From Gammaproteobacteria bacterium (GTDB lineage Bacteria; Pseudomonadota; Gammaproteobacteria; Eutrophobiales; Eutrophobiaceae), in assembly GCA_003645215.1 (NCBI GenBank), contig QNEM01000067.1:1-8976 (forward strand): a DNA stretch of 8,976 bases, written 5' to 3'. How positions within the stretch are numbered: the first letter of the stretch is position 1; each line of letters opens with the position of its first letter. The position numbers and the translations under genes are program-made. The notes beneath the pieces were generated by a model. That model was given only the letters and a program-made list of their open reading frames with translations. It was not told the origin of the DNA and did not search any database. Shown piece by piece: positions 1 through 5,493 of this stretch.

Positions 1-301
1 TCGGGATTGATCGCGCCAGGCGACGAATTTCCTTACTTACCTGTTCAGCCAGTTCTCGTGTTGGGCATAGTACCAGTGACTGTGTCTGGTATGTTTGTAC
101 CTTGAGTTGCTGTAGTAAACCAATGGCGAATGCGGCTGTTTTGCCACTGCCGGTTTTTGCCTGCGCCAGTAAATCCTTGCCTTTGAGAATATCAGGCAGG
201 CTTTGTGCCTGTATCGGTGTCATTTCTGTGTACTCTAGAGACTGGAGATTAGCCAGAAATTCAGGATCTAATGGCAGTGTGGAAAAGGCTTTCGTGGTCA
301 C
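1..301 (-). CDS. dbpA: ATP-dependent RNA helicase DbpA, N-terminal part (cut by the window edge)
   Basis: This gene encodes the first 100 residues of a DEAD-box RNA helicase; the rest lies beyond base 1. Visible motifs are the FSTLPL opening, the Q-motif region MTPIQAQSLP (residues 27-36), motif I AKTGSGKT (48-55) and motif Ia CPTREL (79-84). The wording AKTGSGKTAAF, LLQQL and LVLCPTRELAEQV follows E. coli DbpA more closely than RhlE or DeaD. DbpA is known as an ATPase that unwinds helices around hairpin 92 of 23S rRNA during 50S assembly; the C-terminal domain giving that specificity is not visible here. The start is taken as GTG at 301-299, because an in-frame TAA lies four codons upstream (313-311). 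No good ribosome binding site precedes it, and the leader carries three 13-bp tandem repeats. The family call is secure; the exact start is less so. Confidence 0.9.
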   Translation of the reverse strand, partial: MTTKAFSTLPLDPEFLANLQSLEYTEMTPIQAQSLPDILKGKDLLAQAKTGSGKTAAFAIGLLQQLKVQTYQTQSLVLCPTRELAEQVSKEIRRLARSIP

Positions 302-310
302 GTGTATTAA

Positions 311-349
311 TTATTAATTGGGGTTATTAATCGGGGTCTTTAATTGGGC
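311..349. repeat. Three 13-bp tandem repeats in the dbpA leader
   Basis: Three head-to-tail 13-bp units are present: TTATTAATTGGGG (311-323), TTATTAATCGGGG (324-336) and TCTTTAATTGGGC (337-349). Units 1 and 2 differ at one base, and unit 3 differs from unit 1 at three. The array begins 10 bp upstream of the dbpA GTG and would form most of the untranslated leader. On the dbpA strand the unit reads CCCCAATTAATAA. It replaces the place where a purine-rich ribosome binding site would be expected. Its function is unknown: it could be an iterated protein- or RNA-binding site, or slippage-prone DNA. Confidence 0.7.
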
Positions 350-366
350 TATCTGGCAGGTGGCGC

Positions 367-375
367 ATGATAGCA
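367..375 (-). promoter_or_regulatory. Possible extended -10 promoter for dbpA
   Basis: On the minus strand the string TGCTATCAT fits an extended -10 element (TG-N-TATCAT). It would place a transcript start about 60 bp ahead of the dbpA GTG and just before the tandem repeats. There is no convincing -35 box at 16-18 bp. I see no terminator between the upstream lipoprotein gene and dbpA, so read-through from that gene is an equally good explanation. Confidence 0.25.
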
Positions 376-424
376 GATGTTGAGAAACACGTCGGAAAAC
401 AATGATCGTGATTTGTTACATTCC

Positions 425-883
425 TTAATGCCTAGTCCGGTAATGTAATGTTTGGGTAAAGGTCCCATCGTTATTATTGGTAGATTCCATTGCACCGGAG
501 ATTCCTGAATATTTACCTGTGCCACCGACGATAGTGACGGTTGAAGTTCCCTGGTCAAGCTCGCGGCCGGCAACATGAATACTTCCTTTTTCGAACGTCA
601 GTGTCCATTGGCACTGGGAGCTGTGTCCGACACGGGTGCGTACGCAGGTACCGCTGTTATTGCCGATTTCTTTCATATCTTTGTCCAATAACGGCTGATC
701 AAACACCAGAATGTCACCAACAGAATCGCCAGGTTCCCCGGTGTCTATATGCTGTGCGGGGCTGGTCCGGGCGTCCGCGATGGTGACCAATGTCCGGGGT
801 ATTTCCTGTGAACAGGCGACGATACCAAGCGTAGTTGCTGCTATCAGGACAATTTTCACTGAAAATGAAGTTTCGCTCATCAT
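425..883 (-). CDS. Lipoprotein with allene oxide cyclase/dirigent-like barrel
   Basis: This is a 152-residue protein with a lipoprotein signal: residues 9-23 are hydrophobic and IVAC ends at Cys24, the predicted lipidated residue. The mature part has the pattern of the AOC/dirigent barrel superfamily: GDILVFDQPLLD (about 56-67), then SGTCVRT, QCQWTLTF, a GREL turn and the glycine-rich VTIVGGTGKYSG (about 116-127), ending in short beta strands. In plants such barrels cyclise allene oxides or steer phenoxy-radical coupling. Bacterial members are poorly characterised, and I do not claim a reaction. Two cysteines (in SGTC and QCQW) could form a disulfide. The start is ATG 883 or the adjacent ATG 880; AGAAG at 891-887 is better spaced for the second. 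The gene is divergent from csp and followed by dbpA on the same strand. I am fairly sure of the fold family and unsure of the role. Confidence 0.8.
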   Translation of the reverse strand: MMSETSFSVKIVLIAATTLGIVACSQEIPRTLVTIADARTSPAQHIDTGEPGDSVGDILVFDQPLLDKDMKEIGNNSGTCVRTRVGHSSQCQWTLTFEKGSIHVAGRELDQGTSTVTIVGGTGKYSGISGAMESTNNNDGTFTQTLHYRTRH

Positions 884-893
884 ATCTTCTGCT

Positions 894-905
894 TCAGATA
901 TCTGA
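894..905. promoter_or_regulatory. 12-bp perfect palindrome upstream of the lipoprotein gene
   Basis: TCAGATATCTGA is a perfect 12-bp palindrome, starting 10 bp upstream of the lipoprotein start codon and inside the region divergent to csp. The position suits a repressor operator or the base of a leader structure, but short palindromes also arise by chance. Confidence 0.3.
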
Positions 906-919
906 CACCTTGATTTCTA

Positions 920-949
920 TTGTTTTTCTTGTCAAAAAACGGCTACACT
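920..949 (+). promoter_or_regulatory. Candidate sigma70 promoter for csp
   Basis: TTGTTT (920-925) and TACACT (944-949) are separated by 18 bp and make a reasonable sigma70-like promoter. A transcript starting near 956 would have a leader of about 110 nt ahead of csp, in keeping with the long leaders of cold-shock mRNAs. An alternative -10, TATACT at 967-972, has a better hexamer but no -35 partner. Confidence 0.4.
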
Positions 950-1013
950 GTGCGCTCGCTACATTCTATACTGGTTTTTGTCAGAAATACTTTTCAAGTT
1001 TTCACCTGTTAAA

Positions 1014-1061
1014 TACCTCGTAAGATTTGTAACACTTTTAATTTTAATACTTAATGAGGTA
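1014..1061 (+). promoter_or_regulatory. Possible hairpin hiding the csp ribosome binding site
   Basis: TACCTC (1014-1019) is complementary to GAGGTA (1056-1061), which contains the csp Shine-Dalgarno sequence. Including a G-U pair (1020:1055) and a U-A pair (1021:1054), the helix is 8 bp with a loop of about 32 nt that is mostly A and T. Closing it would block ribosome loading. cspA-type leaders are known to switch structure with temperature; that this one does so is inference. Confidence 0.4.
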
Positions 1062-1067
1062 ATTATT

Positions 1068-1268
1068 ATGGCAACAGGAACCGTTAAATGGTTTAACGAA
1101 TCCAAAGGCTTCGGCTTTATCACACCTGACGATGGCACCAAGGACGTATTCGTCCATTTCTCTGCAATCTCAAGCGAAGGTTTTCGTACATTGGCTGAAG
1201 GCCAGCAGGTCAATTTCGATGTTGAAGAAGGACCAAAAGGCCCACAGGCACAAAACGTAACAGCATAA
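1068..1268 (+). CDS. CspA-family cold-shock protein
   Basis: This is a 66-residue single cold-shock domain. RNP1 is KGFGFI (residues 13-18) and RNP2 is VFVHF (27-31), with the usual aromatic surface residues W8, F9, F15, F17, F28, H30 and F31. The opening TGTVKWFNESKGFGFI and the closing KGPQAQNV are standard for the family; E. coli CspA has 70 residues. Proteins of this kind bind single-stranded RNA or DNA in the cytoplasm and melt RNA structure. The start is ATG 1068, with GAGGT at 1056-1060, 7 bp upstream. An in-frame ATG at 978 would add 30 unrelated residues and is not used. A strong terminator follows at 1291-1324, and an RRM protein gene lies downstream on the same strand. The paralogue (cspA, C, D, E and so on) cannot be told from sequence alone. 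Confidence 0.96.
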   Translation: MATGTVKWFNESKGFGFITPDDGTKDVFVHFSAISSEGFRTLAEGQQVNFDVEEGPKGPQAQNVTA

Positions 1269-1290
1269 AGTCTGTTAGTTTGATGTTTTG

Positions 1291-1324
1291 AGTAGGCCCT
1301 GCGTAGTCGCAGGGTTTACTTTTT
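1291..1324 (+). terminator. Rho-independent terminator after csp
   Basis: A perfect 13-bp stem (1291-1303 with 1308-1320, including two G-U pairs) closes a TAGT tetraloop. The core is CCCTGCG/CGCAGGG, and the stem runs into a T tract at 1320-1324. It sits 22 bp after the csp stop and should end most csp transcripts. The RRM gene 40 bp further on then needs read-through or its own promoter. Confidence 0.85.
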
Positions 1325-1347
1325 GTAACGTAAAATTTGTAACGTAA
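1322..1347 (+). repeat. Direct repeat TTTGTAACGTAA upstream of the RRM gene
   Basis: Two perfect 12-bp copies lie at 1322-1333 and 1336-1347, with a 14-bp period, between the csp terminator and the RRM ribosome binding site. The first eight bases, TTTGTAAC, also occur at 1026-1033 in the csp leader. The function is unknown; a shared regulatory site is possible. Confidence 0.6.
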
Positions 1348-1363
1348 CAACAGGAGCTTCAAA

Positions 1364-1630
1364 GTGAAGAAACTATTTGTTGGCAGTTTGCCACCCAGTA
1401 CCACAGAAGATTCTCTGCAGGCCCTATTTTCAGAATTTGGTACGGTACGTTCTATGAATCTTATTAAAGATTTATTTTCAGGCAACTGTAAAGGATTTGC
1501 CTTCCTGGAAATGGAAGGTCACGAAGCACGTGCTGCTATTGCTGGTCTGGATGGCAAGTCATTTGAAGGTAATTTCCTGAAGGTCAAATTCGAAGAACCA
1601 CGAAAAGGCCAGAAGGGCAGACGCCGCTAA
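1364..1630 (+). CDS. Single-RRM RNA-binding protein
   Basis: This 88-residue protein consists of one RNA recognition motif plus a short basic tail. RNP2 is LFVGSL (residues 4-9) and RNP1 is KGFAFLEM (43-50), with aromatic residues at F5, F45 and F47. The helix between them contains the typical LFSEFG. The C-terminus EPRKGQKGRRR is strongly basic and probably adds nonspecific RNA contacts. Small RRM proteins of this type occur in cyanobacteria and many proteobacteria, and several are cold-induced. Targets here are unknown. The start is GTG 1364, supported by AGGAG at 1352-1356, 7 bp upstream. The gene follows csp on the same strand and converges on rhlE, so RNA-binding genes surround it. The domain call is secure; the cellular role is inferred. 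Confidence 0.93.
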   Translation: MKKLFVGSLPPSTTEDSLQALFSEFGTVRSMNLIKDLFSGNCKGFAFLEMEGHEARAAIAGLDGKSFEGNFLKVKFEEPRKGQKGRRR

Positions 1631-1640
1631 GTTCGTATCT

Positions 1641-1687
1641 ATATACTGACCCCCTGAAGTGTAAACGGAGCGGGGTCAGGTATATTT
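1641..1687. terminator. GGGGTCA-type palindrome, possible bidirectional terminator
   Basis: The arm ATATACTGACCCC (1641-1653) pairs with GGGGTCAGGTATAT (1672-1685), with one bulged G and a loop of 18 bases. It lies between the convergent RRM and rhlE genes, 10 bp after the RRM stop. The T tract on the plus side is short, so it is a weak classic terminator in either direction. The TGACCCC/GGGGTCA core recalls REP-like palindromes found near RAYT transposases in proteobacteria, but only one copy is visible and no transposase is present. Confidence 0.5.
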
Positions 1688-1711
1688 CAACTCATAAAAC
1701 TCTTTTTTAAA

Positions 1712-1746
1712 TACGTGCAACACTCACGCTATTCACGTACGCGTAC
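1712..1746. other. Short palindromes downstream of rhlE
   Basis: This stretch has a possible hairpin, TACGTG (1712-1717) with CACGTA (1734-1739), and an overlapping perfect 10-bp palindrome, GTACGCGTAC (1737-1746). Both sit within 60 bp of the rhlE stop codon. They may help stabilise or end the rhlE transcript. The tract after the hairpin on the minus strand is A-rich rather than T-rich, so I do not call a terminator. Confidence 0.25.
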
Positions 1747-1766
1747 AATCTAAAGTCTTGTTGATT

Positions 1767-3128
1767 TCAAACTGTCGCGCTTGAGCTCGAACGCTGGGCA
1801 CGATTGCCAGATTGATTATTCTTTTTGCCCGGATTATTTTTACCAGCAGCCTTCGGTTTGCGATTTCTACCATGTGCCTGTTGTTCACCAGAACGCTTTC
1901 CCGAATCTTTACGCTGACCATATTTATTTTTCGGTTTCTTTGGTCTACGTTTATTTAACGGTGTCGGTTTAATGGAGCCGCTTTCAGGCACCGCGTGTCC
2001 CGGCTCGAAACTTTCAATTTCTTCGCGCTCTATCTTGTTTTTAATGAGTCGTTCGATGTCTCGCAGTTGTTTTGCCTCATCAGCACTGACCAAAGAGATA
2101 GCATGTCCACTGGCACCTGCACGGCCGGTGCGACCAATACGGTGAACATAGTCTTCAGGGACATTTGGCAAATCGAAGTTTACGACATGTGAAAGTTGAT
2201 TGATGTCGATACCCCTGGCGGCAATATCGGTTGCAACCAATACCTGAATTTTATCCTGTTTGAAATCCGCCAATGCCTTGGTTCGTTGAGGCTGACTTTT
2301 ATTTCCATGTATCGCTGCCGCATGTATCTTGTCTTGTAAGAGTTTCTTCACCAGTCGATTTGCACCGTGCTTGGTGCGGCTGAATACCAGGACCTGATGC
2401 CAGTTTTCTGTGCGGATTAAATGACTGAGAAGTTCTGTTTTACGTGCCTTGTCTACCGGGTGAACCTTCTGTGTGATGGCCTCAATCGTAGAGTTGCGAG
2501 GGGCAACATCAATTTCGACAGGATCGTTAATGATACCTTTGGCGAGTTGTCGTATCTCATTGGAAAAGGTGGCGGAGAACATCAGGTTCTGTCGCTGTTT
2601 CGGTAGCAGGGCCATGATCTTTTTAATGTCGTGTATAAAGCCCATGTCCAGCATGCGGTCAGCTTCATCCAGTACCAGAATCTCAATATCATTAAAGCGG
2701 ATAGCATTTTGCTGATACAGATCAAGCAGACGTCCCGGTGTCGCAACTAATACATCGACACCTCTACGCAACTTCATCATTTGTGGGTTAATCTTGACGC
2801 CGCCGAAAACAACAGCAGAACGTAGTTCGATATGTTTGCCATAGGTAATGACGCTGTCCTGCACCTGTGCTGCGAGTTCCCGAGTGGGTGTTATCACCAG
2901 TGCGCGAACACGATTATTTTTTACTGGAGGTTTATGACTCAGTAGTTGTAATAAGGGCAAGGTAAAACCAGCGGTTTTACCGGTACCGGTTTGTGCTGCG
3001 CCCATCACGTCCTTACCTGCCAATATCGCAGGGATGGCTTTTGCCTGAATCGGTGTTGGGCTGGTATAACCGGTGTCGCGCACAGCGCGTAATAATTCTT
3101 CGGATAGTCCGAGTGTTTCAAATGTCAT
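1767..3128 (-). CDS. rhlE: ATP-dependent RNA helicase RhlE
   Basis: This is a complete 453-residue DEAD-box RNA helicase, matching the usual RhlE length of about 450. Domain 1 has the Q motif SPTPIQ (23-28), motif I AQTGTGKT (45-52), PTREL (81-85), TPGR (130-133), DEAD (154-157) and SAT (185-187). Domain 2 has LVFSRT (247-252), VATDIAARGID (298-308) and HRIGRTGRAG (329-338). All catalytic motifs look intact. From about residue 385 the tail is low in complexity and rich in K, R, N, G and S, as in RhlE, where it binds RNA. Known roles include ribosome maturation and cold-linked RNA turnover. The start is ATG 3128, as the protein opens with the typical FETLGL; the upstream AAAAAGA is only a weak ribosome binding site. 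The gene converges on the RRM protein and has a long gene-free region upstream. Confidence 0.95.
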   Translation of the reverse strand: MTFETLGLSEELLRAVRDTGYTSPTPIQAKAIPAILAGKDVMGAAQTGTGKTAGFTLPLLQLLSHKPPVKNNRVRALVITPTRELAAQVQDSVITYGKHIELRSAVVFGGVKINPQMMKLRRGVDVLVATPGRLLDLYQQNAIRFNDIEILVLDEADRMLDMGFIHDIKKIMALLPKQRQNLMFSATFSNEIRQLAKGIINDPVEIDVAPRNSTIEAITQKVHPVDKARKTELLSHLIRTENWHQVLVFSRTKHGANRLVKKLLQDKIHAAAIHGNKSQPQRTKALADFKQDKIQVLVATDIAARGIDINQLSHVVNFDLPNVPEDYVHRIGRTGRAGASGHAISLVSADEAKQLRDIERLIKNKIEREEIESFEPGHAVPESGSIKPTPLNKRRPKKPKNKYGQRKDSGKRSGEQQAHGRNRKPKAAGKNNPGKKNNQSGNRAQRSSSSATV

Positions 3129-3577
3129 TCTTTTTATATAATTCCATATTTATGCCTGCTGGCCTGTTTGCTATTTCGAGCAAAGACCAGACTGAAAGGC
3201 TTGTATTGTTGGCCAAGTATTGTGCTCCTGATGGACGAGCGCGTATTCTGCGGATTCTGTCCGGGGCATGGATATAGCTTTGCCGTTAGTGCGGCATGCA
3301 ATAATTGATTCTCTGGAAGAGGGGAAGTTGGACTCCGGGGTTGCCTGGTTATTACAAACAAACAACGCGTGTGAGGCGAACTAACAAGTAAAGATGTCGC
3401 TCTGGGAACATTCAAGGTTCACCAGATGCGCGCACCCTAACACATAATCGAACTTAAGGTTGGGTAATTTTGAATATACTGACATGTAAGATAGAGTTGA
3501 CATGTTATTAATAGAGCAGACGAGTCACGGAATATGCTGGTAATTTGTTATAGCTGTATTTGGACCATATCTTCATT
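3129..3577. other. Gene-poor region between divergent rhlE and the transporter
   Basis: About 450 bp carry no protein gene I can support. Open frames on the minus strand (3415-3134 and 3365-3171) lack a good ribosome binding site and family-like composition. A plus-strand frame at 3268-3384 would give a 38-residue peptide starting MDIALPLVRHAI, with no usable ribosome binding site. Visible structure includes a small hairpin TTTGCT/AGCAAA (3167-3172 with 3179-3184), TGCCG/CGGCA (3281-3285 with 3292-3296), and two copies of TGACATGT (3480-3487 and 3498-3505). The region most likely holds the rhlE leader and promoter plus the control region of the transporter. Confidence 0.6.
3387..3415 (-). promoter_or_regulatory. 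Candidate sigma70 promoter for rhlE
   Basis: On the minus strand TTGAAT (3415-3410) and TTTACT (3392-3387) are separated by exactly 17 bp, with four of six consensus bases in each box. A start near 3380 would give rhlE a leader of about 250 nt. Long leaders are known for cold-regulated RNA helicase mRNAs such as deaD/csdA. The promoter call rests only on hexamer match and spacing. Confidence 0.35.
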
Positions 3578-3589
3578 ATGAAGATATGG
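3565..3589. promoter_or_regulatory. Perfect 10-bp inverted repeat over the transporter start codon
   Basis: CCATATCTTC (3565-3574) and GAAGATATGG (3580-3589) are exact reverse complements around the 5-base loop ATTAT. The A and T of the probable ATG start (3578-3580) lie in the loop, and its G closes the stem. In RNA this would present the start codon at the tip of a stable hairpin; in DNA it could be a dyad operator. The repeat is certain; either function is inferred. Confidence 0.6.
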
Positions 3590-4462
3590 AAGGTGACTCT
3601 GGCGATCCTGTGTTGCCATATCCTTACCGGTACAGCCTCGGTTTCTACACGTTATCTGGTGAGTGTACTACCCCCGGTCGAAATTGCTTTTCTACGTTAT
3701 TTCTTCGGAGGCCTGGCGTTATTGCCATTTTTATTTTTATGTCGTACACCGGGTCTAAACAGGCTTCTGCTTCTTAAAATAGCGGGCTTAGGTATATTAT
3801 TCTTTGGTTTGTTCCCATTTTTATTTTCCTGGGCATTTGTCTATACCACTGCGGCGAGGGGCTCTCTGGTTCTGGCAACAATGCCGATCTGGACAATGTT
3901 GCTCAGTAAAGCTATAGGTCATGAGGCGGTCAGTACTAGATTAGTAATGGCGATTGGACTAACACTGGCAGGTTTAATGATTGCTCTTTCAGACAAGTTG
4001 TTGATGAACCCGGAACATGGTGTTTTGTTTAAAGGTGAACTGATCATGCTGTTGACTGCGCTGATCGGTGCGATATATGCGATATTTTCGCAGAAAATAT
4101 TACGTATAGTCCCGGCCAGTGCCATGACACCACTGGCAATGTTAGCAGGATGTTTTTGTCTTTTACCTTTTGCGATTAATAGTGGTATTGATATTCATGT
4201 AATAGCACTATCACCACAGCAATTGTGGCTAGCTTTATATCTGGGCGTTGTAGCTGGAGGTATAGCCTTTTTTCTATTTAATTGGTCTTTAACGAGAAGT
4301 ACAGCAACATTTAATACCTTGTTCGTAACATTGAATCCTGTCACTGCAATATTTTTAGGTAATATTTTTCTGGGTGAAATAATAAAAATAAATTTTATTG
4401 TCGGCCTGTTAGTTGTATTTACCGGTCTGGGCATCGCTGTGAAATCACAAATTCAGGTTTAG
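3578..4462 (+). CDS. EamA/DMT-family transporter
   Basis: This 294-residue polytopic inner-membrane protein has about ten hydrophobic segments in two repeated EamA-type halves. It is the usual size of drug/metabolite transporter (DMT) superfamily exporters. Typical signs are ILTGTASVSTRYLVSVLPPVEIAFLRYFFGGLALLP in the first half (quoted in parts: the PPVEIAFLRYFFGGLALLP helix), AARGSLVLATMPIWTMLLS, and in the second half FNTLFVTLNPVTAIFLGNI followed by LGEII and a terminal GLGIA helix. Known members export amino acids or other metabolites, but the substrate cannot be read here. The start is ATG 3578; an in-frame TTG at 3560 would add six residues (MDHIFI) and has no better ribosome binding site. 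The start region is covered by a perfect inverted repeat. The gene ends 12 bp from the convergent CopD-like gene, with no clear terminator between them. Confidence 0.88.
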   Translation: MKIWKVTLAILCCHILTGTASVSTRYLVSVLPPVEIAFLRYFFGGLALLPFLFLCRTPGLNRLLLLKIAGLGILFFGLFPFLFSWAFVYTTAARGSLVLATMPIWTMLLSKAIGHEAVSTRLVMAIGLTLAGLMIALSDKLLMNPEHGVLFKGELIMLLTALIGAIYAIFSQKILRIVPASAMTPLAMLAGCFCLLPFAINSGIDIHVIALSPQQLWLALYLGVVAGGIAFFLFNWSLTRSTATFNTLFVTLNPVTAIFLGNIFLGEIIKINFIVGLLVVFTGLGIAVKSQIQV

Positions 4463-4474
4463 TAGTTATGTAGG

Positions 4475-4933
4475 CTATGACAAATATCGCCCGACCGTAG
4501 CGATGGTGATGATCAATAAACCGAGTATTAAATTGGTTTTGATTAATACACGAATTTGATTGAGTTTTTCTCCAGCAGTTTCCCAGTTGCTTTCGATAAC
4601 TGCATATTGCAAACGGCGATATGGGCCGAAGAAGACATGCATAAACAACAACATCATGAAGATACCAAGTGCCAGCATGATATGTATGTGATAGCCAATA
4701 TTAGCCATACCGCCGAGTTCAGCGAATATCATCCACAAGCCTGAAACAAGTAATGTAACAATAGCTATCCAGACCCAGACAAAAAAACGTTTGAATACAG
4801 CAACCCAAAGGGTCAGTCTTACTGGCGGTTCAAGCAGGTTGCCGGCCACTGGTCGTAATGCCATGTAGGCAAAGAACATACCCCCGACCCAAATGACGAC
4901 GGAAAGAAGATGTAAGGTGATAGCCAATGCCAT
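4475..4933 (-). CDS. CopD-like four-helix membrane protein
   Basis: This 152-residue inner-membrane protein has about four transmembrane helices (roughly 3-25, 44-70, 82-102 and 130-149). It resembles the CopD domain of copper-resistance proteins and related small membrane proteins. Conserved-looking features are HLLSVVIWVGGMFFA near the start (H8), ALRP, W67 with a nearby SGLWM, H82/H84 in YHIHIMLALG, and H99 in HVFFGPYRRL. Such histidines could bind heme or copper, but this is inference and no copper genes lie nearby. The start is ATG 4933, with GGAG at 4943-4940, 6 bp upstream on the minus strand. The gene converges on the transporter and is divergent from the TPR gene. The family is fairly likely; the function is open. 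Confidence 0.8.
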   Translation of the reverse strand: MALAITLHLLSVVIWVGGMFFAYMALRPVAGNLLEPPVRLTLWVAVFKRFFVWVWIAIVTLLVSGLWMIFAELGGMANIGYHIHIMLALGIFMMLLFMHVFFGPYRRLQYAVIESNWETAGEKLNQIRVLIKTNLILGLLIITIATVGRYLS

Positions 4934-5077
4934 TTTTAACTCCAGATTGTATTTAACTTTGCAGCATCATATCTGATGGGATGAATATGTGCGATAGAAC
5001 TATTTTAGTCTTTCTATTGCCCTTGTTTTCCTTTTCCAGCAATATTGATCATCACTATTAATACAGGAAATCACAAC

Positions 5078-5473
5078 TTGTCAGATAAAGAGAAAAGACT
5101 GGAACATGCTCGTTCGCTTGTCAAAGCGGGCAAGAACGAAGATGCACGGATGAGCTTGCTTGAATTATTAAAAGAAGACCCAAATAACCATGCGGCATTG
5201 TTAATGCTGGGTGGCTCATATTTTACTGATGGGAAATTTTCAGAGGCCGAAATGGTTTTTGAACGGTTAATCCTGATGGAACCGGGCGAGGGGCAATTCT
5301 CAATTGCCCTGTTTAATACGTTGTGGAAATCAGATCGGACAGAAGAAGCTCTTGAGGAAATCAAACGTTTCATGTCGACAGCGGATGCTGCAAAAGAGAA
5401 AGAGACATTCGATCAATATATGGAGATTACAAATTCAATTGCAGACGATCTTGGCGAGAATGATCATGGTTAG
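5078..5473 (+). CDS. Tetratricopeptide-repeat protein
   Basis: This is a 131-residue soluble, mostly helical protein with no signal peptide. The pattern of a TPR solenoid is clear: an AGKNEDARMSLLELLKEDPN helix pair, then HAALLMLGGSYFTDGKFSEA and EMVFERLILMEPGE, then the pair around IALFNTLWKSDRTEEALEEI and a final acidic helix. About three repeats are present, so it is likely a scaffold or partner-binding protein. The start is uncertain: TTG 5078 has AGGAA at 5065-5069, 8 bp upstream, and gives MSDKEKRLEHAR. An in-frame TTG at 5045 would add 11 residues with a poorer site. The gene is followed 20 bp later by the TerB-like gene, so the two are probably co-transcribed and may work together. 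No specific function is recognised. Confidence 0.82.
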   Translation: MSDKEKRLEHARSLVKAGKNEDARMSLLELLKEDPNNHAALLMLGGSYFTDGKFSEAEMVFERLILMEPGEGQFSIALFNTLWKSDRTEEALEEIKRFMSTADAAKEKETFDQYMEITNSIADDLGENDHG

Positions 5474-5493
5474 ATTTAATAACAGGAATTAAT

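Noticed and set aside
541..905. Plus-strand open frames opposite the AOC-like lipoprotein gene
   Set aside because: They are antisense shadows with Cys/Arg/Ser-rich composition, while the minus-strand frame has a signal peptide and a family motif set.
978..1067. Upstream extension of the cold-shock protein from an in-frame ATG at 978
   Set aside because: The added 30 residues match no Csp family member, and ATG 1068 has a well-spaced GAGGT and the standard MATGTVKWF opening.
3134..3415. 93-residue open frame on the minus strand upstream of rhlE
   Set aside because: No ribosome binding site, composition rich in Ser, Pro and Arg without recognisable motifs, and it overlaps the likely rhlE leader and promoter.
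3497..3502. Consensus -35 box TTGACA upstream of the transporter
   Set aside because: No acceptable -10 hexamer is found 16-18 bp downstream; the bases there read close to GACGAG.
4475..4933. Copper-resistance locus suggested by the CopD-like protein
   Set aside because: No CopA, CopB, CopC or metal regulator gene is adjacent, and the protein is a short single-domain relative.
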